A stretch of 64,000 nucleotides of DNA, from NCBI GenBank assembly GCA_045648505.1, contig JAZROD010000027.1, forward strand, positions 1-64,000, in the 5' to 3' direction. The stretch is from RGIG8700 sp045648505 (GTDB lineage Bacteria > Bacillota > Clostridia > RGIG6154). This document shows, piece by piece, positions 1 through 6,716 of the stretch (position 1 is its first letter; each line of letters begins with the position of its first letter). The translations under genes were made by a program, and so were the position numbers. The notes under the pieces were generated by a model. That model saw only the letters and a program-made list of their open reading frames with translations. It was not told where the DNA came from and made no database searches.

Positions 1-17
1 AGCAGAAAATAAGCCAA

Positions 18-132
18 CCGCTTTAGCGGTAGCTTGAAACCGCTTGCGGCTGGCAGATTATTCGGTGGACTTTCAGTCCCGCCAGTAACAGCGACTTATA
101 GTCGCAGAGCAAACTACCGGCTTAGCCGGTAG
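18..132. repeat. Train of short hairpins upstream of rplU
   Basis: Five or more small perfect inverted repeats with 2-5 base loops lie in a row: CCGC/GCGG at 18-29 and again at 40-49, GGACT/AGTCC at 67-79, GCGAC/GTCGC at 91-105 and CTACCGGC/GCCGGTAG at 114-132. None is followed by a T-run, so they do not look like ordinary terminators. No reading frame of note is present. A further GCCC-TTG-GGC hairpin sits near 160. The upstream gene lies outside the window. Confidence 0.7.
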
Positions 133-226
133 TTATGATTATGCAAAAAACAGTGAATTGCCCTTGGGCATGAATTGAAGTTTTGCGACCTCGTGAAGGA
201 ACAAACGCTTTACGATTTTAACATTT

Positions 227-259
227 AATTGTGAATTGTGAATTGTGCATTGTGAATTG
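227..259. repeat. ATTGTGAATTGTGC short-repeat tract
   Basis: Tandem copies of a 7-base unit, ATTGTGA or ATTGTGC. Similar tracts occur at 1051-1089, 6657-6688, 13885-13917 and 50623-50655, always between genes. Confidence 0.75.
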
Positions 260-269
260 AAAAAAACTC

Positions 270-298
270 TTGACAAATTCAATAAACTATGGTAATAT
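270..298 (+). promoter_or_regulatory. Sigma-A promoter of rplU-rpmA
   Basis: TTGACA at 270-275 and TAATAT at 293-298 with a 17-base spacer. Transcription would start just before the L21 leader. Confidence 0.75.
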
Positions 299-302
299 AC
301 TA

Positions 303-375
303 CGGTAACCGCTTGAGAATGGTCGAAAAGTCCGTCTATACGGCACCTGCACTCAGCGAGTCTTAATTAGGAGGT
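303..375 (+). promoter_or_regulatory. L21 leader RNA
   Basis: The 5' UTR of rplU contains a GC-richer structured stretch between the promoter and the GGAGGTG ribosome-binding site (371-377). Its position and bases (CCGCTTGAGAATGG, CGGCACCTGCACTCAGCGAG) resemble the L21 leader of Firmicutes, a presumed autoregulatory site for ribosomal protein L21. The family assignment is from memory; a covariance-model search would settle it. Confidence 0.6.
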
Positions 376-381
376 GACACC

Positions 382-684
382 ATGTACGCTATTATCGTAA
401 CAGGTGGAAAACAGTACAAAGTTAGCGAAGGAGATATTCTTTACATCGAAAAGAAAGATGTTGAAGAAGGCAAAACTGTTAAATTTGAAGAAGTTTTAGC
501 AGTATCTGACGACGGTAAATTAACAGTTAATCCACAGGGCGCTTCTGTTGAAGCAACAGTTGAAGCTCACGGTAAGGACAAGAAGATCATTGTTTACAAG
601 TATAAACCTAAAAAAGGTTATCACAAAAAACAGGGTCACAGACAGCCTTACACAAAAGTTAAAATCGAAAAAATCAATCTTTAA
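382..684 (+). CDS. rplU: 50S ribosomal protein L21
   Basis: Structural protein of the large ribosomal subunit that contacts 23S rRNA. The 100-residue product has the usual L21 length and typical sequence: MYAIIVTGGKQYKV at the start, and the C-terminal GYHKKQGHRQPYT segment that is the family signature. The start has a strong GGAGGTG site 5 bases upstream. It is first in a two-gene operon with rpmA, 43 bp downstream. In most Firmicutes a small gene for the L27-processing protease Prp lies between these two; here there is no room for it. Confidence 0.97.
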   Translation: MYAIIVTGGKQYKVSEGDILYIEKKDVEEGKTVKFEEVLAVSDDGKLTVNPQGASVEATVEAHGKDKKIIVYKYKPKKGYHKKQGHRQPYTKVKIEKINL

Positions 685-727
685 TTTTAAAGAGATACAA
701 ATTGCATAAAATCGGAGGTGCAAATAA

Positions 728-985
728 ATGGCTCATAAGAAGGGTGTCGGCAGTACTAAAAACGGCAGAGATTCCGAATCCAAACGACTTGGTGTGAAGA
801 AAGCTGACGGTCAGAAAGTTCTTGCCGGAAACATTTTAGTTAGACAGAGAGGTACAAAAATCCATCCTGGTATCAATGTTAAAAAAGGTGGAGATGATAC
901 CTTATTTGCTTTAGTTAACGGTGTTGTTAAATTCGAAAGAAAAGACAAGACAAGAAAGCAAGTTAGTGTTTACACTGCAGAATAA
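728..985 (+). CDS. rpmA: 50S ribosomal protein L27
   Basis: Large-subunit protein whose N-terminus reaches the peptidyl-transferase centre. At 85 residues it begins MAHKKGVGSTKNGRDS, so the mature-type N-terminus is encoded directly. The roughly nine-residue extension ending in FFA, cleaved by Prp in most Firmicutes, is absent, which agrees with the missing prp gene between rplU and rpmA. RBS CGGAGGTG. An intrinsic terminator follows 6 bp after the stop. Confidence 0.97.
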   Translation: MAHKKGVGSTKNGRDSESKRLGVKKADGQKVLAGNILVRQRGTKIHPGINVKKGGDDTLFALVNGVVKFERKDKTRKQVSVYTAE

Positions 986-990
986 GATTA

Positions 991-1019
991 AAGCCGATAA
1001 GTAATTATCGGCTTTTTTT
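991..1019 (+). terminator. Terminator of rplU-rpmA
   Basis: AAGCCGATAA / TTATCGGCTT stem of 10 bp with a GTAA loop and a run of seven T. Confidence 0.9.
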
Positions 1020-1050
1020 AATCATTATCAACGAATTGGATTTTTACATT

Positions 1051-1089
1051 CATTGTGAATTGTGCATTGTACATTGTGCATTGTGAATG
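1051..1089. repeat. ATTGTG short-repeat tract before obg
   Basis: Five units of ATTGTGA, ATTGTGC or ATTGTAC; same family as the tract at 227-259. Confidence 0.7.
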
Positions 1090-1119
1090 AATTTACAATG
1101 AAATTGTAATTCATTCACA
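1082..1119. repeat. Long hairpin immediately before the obg ribosome-binding site
   Basis: TGTGAATGAATTTACAAT (1082-1099) pairs with the segment 1103-1119 around a GAA loop, giving about 17 bp with one bulged base. It ends 4 bases before the AAGGAGGAA site of obg, so it could affect translation or mRNA stability. Its left arm is made of the ATTGTG repeat. Confidence 0.65.
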
Positions 1120-1135
1120 TTAAGGAGGAAGATAA

Positions 1136-2404
1136 ATGTTTACAGATAAAGCGAAGATATTTATAAAAGCAGGCAAGGGCGGAGACGGAAGTATGTCTTT
1201 CCACCGCGAAAAATATGTTGCATCAGGCGGACCTGACGGTGGTGACGGCGGTAACGGCGGCAGCATTATTTTAGTTGCAGATAATAATATTTCTACCCTC
1301 CTTGAATTCAAGTATAAGAAAAAGTTTGTTGCACCAAACGGTGCAGACGGCTCTGCTATGAGATGCAAGGGCAAAAGCGGTCAGGATTTATATATCAAAG
1401 TTCCAATGGGAACTGTTGTTAAAAGAGAAGGCAGAGTTATTGCTGATTTAAGAGAAAAAGGTGACGAATTTGTAGCTGCAAAAGGCGGCTCAGGTGGTTG
1501 GGGTAACTGTCATTTTGCAACTGCAACAAGACAGGCACCAAAATTTGCAAAGCTTGGTCTTGATGGCGAAGAAAAAGAAATCGAGCTTGAAATAAGACTT
1601 CTTGCAGATGTTGGTCTTATCGGTTTCCCTAATGTTGGCAAATCAACACTTTTATCAGTTATTTCAGATGCAAAGCCAAAAATTGCGAACTATCACTTTA
1701 CAACTCTTGTACCAAACCTTGGTGTTGTTGATGCAGGGGAACATTCCTTTGTTGCGGCAGATATTCCTGGTCTTATTGAAGGTGCAAGCGAAGGTGTTGG
1801 TCTTGGCCACGAGTTTTTAAGACATATTGAAAGAACAAGACTTTTAATTCATGTTGTGGATGTTTCAGGCATTGAAGGAAGAAATCCTATTGAAGATTAT
1901 GAAATAATAAACAACGAGCTTAAAAACTATACAACTGACCTTTCAGACAGACCACAGATAGTTGCAGCTAATAAAACAGATATTATCACAAACCCTGAAG
2001 CCTATGAGGAATTCAAAAAGTATCTTGAAGAAAGAGAAATCAAGCTTTTTGAAATTTCTGCGGCAACAAGTATGGGTGTTCGTGAGCTTGTTATGTATAC
2101 AGATTCTGTTCTTCAGACAATTCCTGTTCCTGAAATTGTTATTGAAAGCGAAGAACAGTTTGAAATCTATAAATTTGAAGATGAGGAAGAATTCACAGTT
2201 AAAAACGACAACGGCGTTTATGTTGTTGAAGGTCCTTATGTACCAAAGCTTATCGGCTCTATCAACTTTGAAGATTATGAATCTTTAAGTTATTTCCAGG
2301 ATATGCTTCGTAAAAAAGGCATTATCAAGGCTTTGGAACAAAAGGGAATCAAGGAAGGCGACCTTGTTCGTATGCTTGACATTGAATTCGAGTTTATATA
2401 CTAA
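1136..2404 (+). CDS. obg: GTPase ObgE/CgtA
   Basis: Essential Obg-family GTPase involved in 50S subunit assembly and stress control. The 422 residues cover all three domains: glycine-rich Obg fold (1-158), G domain with GFPNVGKS at 163-170, DIPG at 209-212 and NKTD at 279-282, and the Firmicute-type C-terminal OCT domain (about 345-422). The start has AAGGAGG 7 bases upstream. The stop overlaps the ATG of the nadD-yqeK fusion by one base (TAATG), so the two are translationally coupled. No clear promoter is visible in the 116 bp after the rpmA terminator. Confidence 0.97.
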   Translation: MFTDKAKIFIKAGKGGDGSMSFHREKYVASGGPDGGDGGNGGSIILVADNNISTLLEFKYKKKFVAPNGADGSAMRCKGKSGQDLYIKVPMGTVVKREGRVIADLREKGDEFVAAKGGSGGWGNCHFATATRQAPKFAKLGLDGEEKEIELEIRLLADVGLIGFPNVGKSTLLSVISDAKPKIANYHFTTLVPNLGVVDAGEHSFVAADIPGLIEGASEGVGLGHEFLRHIERTRLLIHVVDVSGIEGRNPIEDYEIINNELKNYTTDLSDRPQIVAANKTDIITNPEAYEEFKKYLEEREIKLFEISAATSMGVRELVMYTDSVLQTIPVPEIVIESEEQFEIYKFEDEEEFTVKNDNGVYVVEGPYVPKLIGSINFEDYESLSYFQDMLRKKGIIKALEQKGIKEGDLVRMLDIEFEFIY

Positions 2405-3555
2405 TGAAAATAGGAATTTTCGGGGGTACTTTTAACCCAATCCACAAGGGACATATTTTTACTGCAGAGCATATTATAAAAAATGGTCTTGCGGATAAAA
2501 TATTATTTATGGTTGCGGCAAATCCGCCTCATAAAGCCTATGTGGACACAGATGCCATACACAGATTCAATATGACAAAGGCGGCACTTGACGGCAAGTG
2601 CCTTATTGCCTGTGACTATGAAATCAAAAAAGGCGGAAAAAGTTACACATATCAGACACTAAATGAACTAAAAGATATTTACAAAGACGATGAACTTTAT
2701 TTTATTTTAGGTGCAGATATGTTTATGAATCTTCCCACCTGGTTTGAAGCAGACAAATTAAGAAGAGAGGCTAATTTCATACTTGTGGACAGAAGCGAAG
2801 CATTTAATGAGCCTGTTTTCAGAACCTTTGCAAAAAAGCAGATTGAAGAATTTGATATGAAGGTTGAAATTCTTGAAATTAAGACCCCTGATATTGCTTC
2901 AACCGATATTAGAGAAAGAATTAAAAAAGGTCTTGATGTGAAAGACCTGACGGAGGCAGAAGTGGAAAAATATATTCTCGAAAACGGCCTTTATACAGAA
3001 GAAACAGACAATGATATAATAATTAACACAATAAAGACAAGACTTTCTGAAAAACGCTTTAAACATTGTGAAAATGTGGCAAAGGTTGCAGTTGAGCTTG
3101 CAGAAATTTACGGCGTGGATAAAGAAAAGGCGTACCTTGCAGGTTATGCCCACGATGTTGCCAAGGAAATGACACTTGAGCAGATGAACGAGCTTACTCT
3201 TCATCTTGAGCTTGATGACCATATCCGTTCATCAAAGGCACTTCTTCACGCTCTGGCAGGCGCTTGCTACCTTAAAAAGACTTTTAATATTTCAGAAGAT
3301 GTTTTCAACGCCTGTTTTTATCACACAATGGGAAGATGCAATATGACGGCTCTTGAAAAAGTGATTTTTATGGCAGATTACATTGAACCATCAAGAACTT
3401 TTGACGGAATTGAAGAAATAAGAAGTCTTGCTTATGAGGATATTGATGCTTCAATTGTTAAAGCAATAGACTCAACCCTTAAATTTTTAATGGAAACAAA
3501 TAAAAAAATATACTATAAAACAGTTTTAACAAGAAATTTTTATATAAAGCAGTAG
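2404..3555 (+). CDS. nadD: Fused nicotinate-nucleotide adenylyltransferase and HD-domain hydrolase (NadD-YqeK)
   Basis: A 383-residue bifunctional protein. Residues 1-200 are NadD (NaMN to NaAD, NAD synthesis) with GGTFNPIHKGH at 8-18 and ASTDIRERI near 165-173. Residues 203-383 match the YqeK HD-domain family, which hydrolyses Ap4A symmetrically, with H221 and the AHD motif at 249-251. In Bacillus these are adjacent separate genes, nadD-yqeK-rsfS; here the first two are joined and rsfS follows, so gene order is kept. No internal start with a ribosome-binding site is evident at the junction. Substrates are inferred from family. Confidence 0.93.
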   Translation: MKIGIFGGTFNPIHKGHIFTAEHIIKNGLADKILFMVAANPPHKAYVDTDAIHRFNMTKAALDGKCLIACDYEIKKGGKSYTYQTLNELKDIYKDDELYFILGADMFMNLPTWFEADKLRREANFILVDRSEAFNEPVFRTFAKKQIEEFDMKVEILEIKTPDIASTDIRERIKKGLDVKDLTEAEVEKYILENGLYTEETDNDIIINTIKTRLSEKRFKHCENVAKVAVELAEIYGVDKEKAYLAGYAHDVAKEMTLEQMNELTLHLELDDHIRSSKALLHALAGACYLKKTFNISEDVFNACFYHTMGRCNMTALEKVIFMADYIEPSRTFDGIEEIRSLAYEDIDASIVKAIDSTLKFLMETNKKIYYKTVLTRNFYIKQ

Positions 3556-3572
3556 ATTTTTCGAGCATTTTG

Positions 3573-3581
3573 TGATATAAT
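3573..3581 (+). promoter_or_regulatory. Possible extended -10 promoter before rsfS
   Basis: TGATATAAT (3573-3581) is an extended -10 element with no good -35. It could give separate expression of rsfS-leuS. Confidence 0.4.
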
Positions 3582-3608
3582 AATTATTTGAAAGAAAATA
3601 GTTATATT

Positions 3609-3682
3609 AAAGCCGTTGGCTTTAGAGATATTGCCTTACGGCAGGGATATTGTGCTTTGCACAAAGATATTGCCTAACGGCA
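3609..3682. repeat. GATATTG-hairpin array
   Basis: Four mini-hairpins, AAAGCC/GGCTTT (3609-3623), TGCC/GGCA (3632-3643), TGTGC/GCACA (3651-3663) and TGCC/GGCA (3671-3682), are separated by GATATTG at 3627, 3646 and 3666. The same design recurs at 18951-19070. It lies in the rsfS 5' region. Confidence 0.7.
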
Positions 3683-3704
3683 GAGAAAGAAGGAGGTTTT
3701 TTAT

Positions 3705-4064
3705 ATGGAAACCATCAAAATGGCAGAAATTGCAGTTAAGGCACTTGACAGAAAAAAAGCTAGTGATATAACTGCAATCAAAATAGAAGATATAACAACT
3801 CTTGCAGATTACTTTGTAATTGCATCTGCGTCTTCATCAACTCAGCTTAAAGCTTTGGCTGATGAGGTTGAGTATGAACTTGAACAGCAGGGAGTAAACT
3901 GTCACCACAGAGAAGGTATGCAGTCTGCAGAATGGATTCTTCTTGATTACGGCGATATTATTGTTCACGTTTTCATCAAGGATTCAAGAGCTTTCTACAA
4001 TCTTGACAAAATGTGGAGTGACGGAGAAGCAATAGATATTTCAGAGTGGACAAAGCCTGAATAA
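3705..4064 (+). CDS. rsfS: Ribosome silencing factor RsfS
   Basis: Binds L14 on the 50S subunit and blocks subunit joining when nutrients are scarce. The 119-residue product has the normal length and family sequence: KKASDITAIKIED, LADYFVIASASSSTQLKALAD, REGMQSAEWILLDYGDIIVHVF. GAAGGAGG lies upstream of the ATG. It follows nadD-yqeK as in Bacillus, with a 149-bp gap filled by a hairpin array, and precedes leuS by 19 bp, probably in one transcript. Confidence 0.96.
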   Translation: METIKMAEIAVKALDRKKASDITAIKIEDITTLADYFVIASASSSTQLKALADEVEYELEQQGVNCHHREGMQSAEWILLDYGDIIVHVFIKDSRAFYNLDKMWSDGEAIDISEWTKPE

Positions 4065-4083
4065 ATTAAGGGGGAACTTTAAA

Positions 4084-6495
4084 ATGGATTATAATTTTCA
4101 GGAAATAGAAAAGAAATGGCAAGCATACTGGGACGAAAACGAAACCTTTAAATGCGGTACAGATTTCTCAAAACCAAAATTCTACGGTCTTGTTGAATTC
4201 CCATATCCGTCAGGACACGGTCTTCACGTTGGCCACCCAAGAAGCTACACAGCTCTTGATATTGTAGCAAGAAAAAAGAGAATGGACGGCTACAATGTTC
4301 TTTATCCTATGGGATGGGATGCTTTTGGTCTTCCAACTGAAAACTTTGCTATTAAAAATAAAATTCATCCAAGAATTGTTACAGAAAACAATGTTGCAAA
4401 CTTTAAAAGACAGTTAAAGAGCATTGGTTTCTCTTTTGACTGGTCAAAAGAAGTTAACACAACTGACCCAAACTATTTTAAGTGGACACAGTGGATTTTC
4501 TTAAAACTTTTTGAAAAAGGCCTTGCATACAAAACAGAAATGCCTGTTAACTGGTGCACAAGCTGTAAAGTTGGTCTTGCAAACGAAGAAGTTGTTAACG
4601 GCGTTTGTGAAAGATGCGGCGGCGAAGTTGTTCAGAAATTAAGAAGCCAGTGGATGCTTAAAATCACAGAATATGCTGAAAGACTTATTGACGATTTAGA
4701 TGATCTTGATTTTATCGAAAAAGTTAAAACACAGCAGAAAAACTGGATTGGCAGAAGCGAAGGTGCTGAAGTTGACTTCACACTTACCTGCGGAGAAAAA
4801 TTAAGAGTTTACACCACAAGATGCGACACTCTTTATGGTGCAACATATATGGTTATTTCTCCTGAACATCCATACATTGAAAAATTTGCAGATTTAATTG
4901 AAAACCTTGACGAAATCAAGGCTTATCAGCTTGAAGCTGCCCGTAAATCAGAATTTGAAAGAACAGAGCTTGCAAAAGAAAAAACAGGTGTTGAAATTAA
5001 GGGCATAAGAGCAATCAACCCTATTACAGGCAAAGAAATTCCTGTATTTATTTCAGACTATGTTTTAATGACATACGGTACAGGTGCTATTATGGCTGTT
5101 CCTGCTCACGATACAAGAGACTGGGAATTTGCTAAAAAGTTCAACCTTCCTATTATTCAGGTTGTTGCAGGCGATGATGTTGACCTTGATAAAGAAGCTT
5201 TCACAGATGTTGCAGAAGGTACACTTATCAATTCAGATATTTTAAACGGTCTTTCTGTTAAAGAAGCAATCGCAAAAATGATTGCTCATCTTGAAGCAAA
5301 CGGAATCGGCACAAAGAAAGTTAACTATAAACTTCGTGACTGGGTATTCTCAAGACAGAGATACTGGGGCGAACCAATTCCACTTGTTAAGTGTGAAAAA
5401 TGCGGATATGTTGCTCTTCCTGAAGACCAGCTTCCATTAACACTTCCTGAAGTTGAAAGCTATGAACCTACAGATGACGGTAAATCACCACTTGCAAATA
5501 TCAGAGAATGGGTTGAAACAACTTGTCCTTGCTGCGGTGGTAAAGCTGAAAGAGAAACAGATACAATGCCACAGTGGGCTGGTTCATCATGGTATTTCTT
5601 AAGATATATTGACCCATCAAACACAGATGCTTTAGCATCAAAAGAACTTCTTGATTACTGGCTTCCAATCGACTGGTATAACGGTGGTATGGAACATACA
5701 ACACTCCATCTCCTTTACTCAAGATTCTGGCACAAGTTCCTTTATGATATCGGCGTAGTTTCAACAAAAGAGCCTTATGCAAAGAGAACAAGCCACGGTA
5801 TGATTCTTGGTGAAAACGGCGAAAAGATGTCTAAATCAAGAGGAAATGTTGTAAATCCTGACGATATCGTAAATAATTACGGTGCAGATACATTCAGAAC
5901 TTATGAAATGTTCATCGGTGCATTTGATGTTGCAACTCCTTGGTCAGAACAGGGCGTTAAAGGTTGCTATAACTTTATGAAGAGAGTATGGGGACTTCTT
6001 GACATTGTTTCAAATGAAGAAGGAATTTCAGCAGACCTTGAAATCGCAGTAAACAAAGCAATTAAAAAGGTATCAGATGACATTGAAAAAATGAAGTTCA
6101 ATACAGCAATTGCAACTTTAATGGCACTTATCAATGATTTCTACAAAAAGAAATCAGTTACAAAGGGCGAACTTAAAGCTTTCTTACAGCTTCTTAACCC
6201 AACTGCTCCTCATATCACAGAAGAAATGTGGCAGGTTGCAGGTTTTGAAGGTACAATTGCAGGAACACCTTGGCCATCTTATGATGAATCAAAAACAGTT
6301 GATGCAACAGTTGAAGTAGTTCTTCAGATTAACGGTAAAATCAGAGACAAGCTTCAGCTTCCACAGGGGCTTTCAAAAGAAGAACTTGAAAAATTCGCAT
6401 TCGAAAGCGAAAAAATCAAGGCTCTTACCGAAGGAAAGCAGATTGTAAAAATAATAGTAGTACCTAATAAACTCGTAAATGTTGTTGTTAAGTAA
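4084..6495 (+). CDS. leuS: Leucyl-tRNA synthetase
   Basis: Class I synthetase charging tRNA-Leu. At 803 residues it is full length. The HIGH-type motif HVGH is at 48-51 within YPSGHGLHVGHPRS, and KMSKS is at 581-585. A zinc-ribbon (CTSCKVG...CERCGG) follows at about 158-180, an editing CP1 domain (about 220-410) and a second Cys cluster (CEKCGY...CPCCGG) at about 437-485. AGGGGG-type RBS. No T-box leader is present upstream; the gene is the last of the rsfS-leuS unit and is closed by a terminator. Confidence 0.98.
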   Translation: MDYNFQEIEKKWQAYWDENETFKCGTDFSKPKFYGLVEFPYPSGHGLHVGHPRSYTALDIVARKKRMDGYNVLYPMGWDAFGLPTENFAIKNKIHPRIVTENNVANFKRQLKSIGFSFDWSKEVNTTDPNYFKWTQWIFLKLFEKGLAYKTEMPVNWCTSCKVGLANEEVVNGVCERCGGEVVQKLRSQWMLKITEYAERLIDDLDDLDFIEKVKTQQKNWIGRSEGAEVDFTLTCGEKLRVYTTRCDTLYGATYMVISPEHPYIEKFADLIENLDEIKAYQLEAARKSEFERTELAKEKTGVEIKGIRAINPITGKEIPVFISDYVLMTYGTGAIMAVPAHDTRDWEFAKKFNLPIIQVVAGDDVDLDKEAFTDVAEGTLINSDILNGLSVKEAIAKMIAHLEANGIGTKKVNYKLRDWVFSRQRYWGEPIPLVKCEKCGYVALPEDQLPLTLPEVESYEPTDDGKSPLANIREWVETTCPCCGGKAERETDTMPQWAGSSWYFLRYIDPSNTDALASKELLDYWLPIDWYNGGMEHTTLHLLYSRFWHKFLYDIGVVSTKEPYAKRTSHGMILGENGEKMSKSRGNVVNPDDIVNNYGADTFRTYEMFIGAFDVATPWSEQGVKGCYNFMKRVWGLLDIVSNEEGISADLEIAVNKAIKKVSDDIEKMKFNTAIATLMALINDFYKKKSVTKGELKAFLQLLNPTAPHITEEMWQVAGFEGTIAGTPWPSYDESKTVDATVEVVLQINGKIRDKLQLPQGLSKEELEKFAFESEKIKALTEGKQIVKIIVVPNKLVNVVVK

Positions 6496-6510
6496 AATCG
6501 GGCTAGAGCA

Positions 6511-6542
6511 TAGAGCACACCAAAGGGTGTGCTCTATTTTTT
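6511..6542 (+). terminator. Terminator of leuS
   Basis: TAGAGCACACC / GGTGTGCTCTA, 11-bp stem, AAAG loop, T-run. A hairpin repeat element starts 2 bases later. Confidence 0.9.
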
Positions 6543-6543
6543 A

Positions 6544-6590
6544 ATAACCGCCATGCTTATGTACACAAAGTACACTACGCAGGCGGTTAT
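6544..6590. repeat. TGTAC hairpin element, copy A
   Basis: Outer stem ATAACCGCC (6544-6552) / GGCGGTTAT (6582-6590) encloses an inner hairpin TGTAC-ACAAA-GTACA (6560-6574) with conserved flanks CTTA and CTACGC. It is followed by CAAAATCTAT. Copies with different outer stems occur at 13609, 13717, 50299, 50458 and 54293. Confidence 0.8.
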
Positions 6591-6632
6591 CAAAATCTAT
6601 CACCAATTTTTCTTGCAACAATAACAAAAAAA

Positions 6633-6688
6633 GAAACCGCGTGCGGTTTCAACATTCATTGTGCATTGTGCATTGTGAATTGTGAATT
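6633..6688. repeat. Short hairpin plus ATTGTG repeat tract
   Basis: A GAAACCGC/GCGGTTTC hairpin (6633-6650) is followed by ATTGTG units at 6657-6688, directly before the glnA terminator. Confidence 0.65.
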
Positions 6689-6715
6689 AAAAAAGTGTCC
6701 CGAAGGACACTTTTT
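6689..6715 (-). terminator. Terminator of glnA
   Basis: AAAAAGTGTCC / GGACACTTTTT stem with a CGAA loop, read on the minus strand with a T-run, 2 bp after the glnA stop. Confidence 0.85.
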
Positions 6716-6716
6716 A

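Noticed and set aside
3556..4083. T-box or other tRNA-sensing leader for leuS
   Set aside because: leuS follows rsfS after 19 bp, and the sequence before rsfS contains only a hairpin array, with no T-box sequence or antiterminator.
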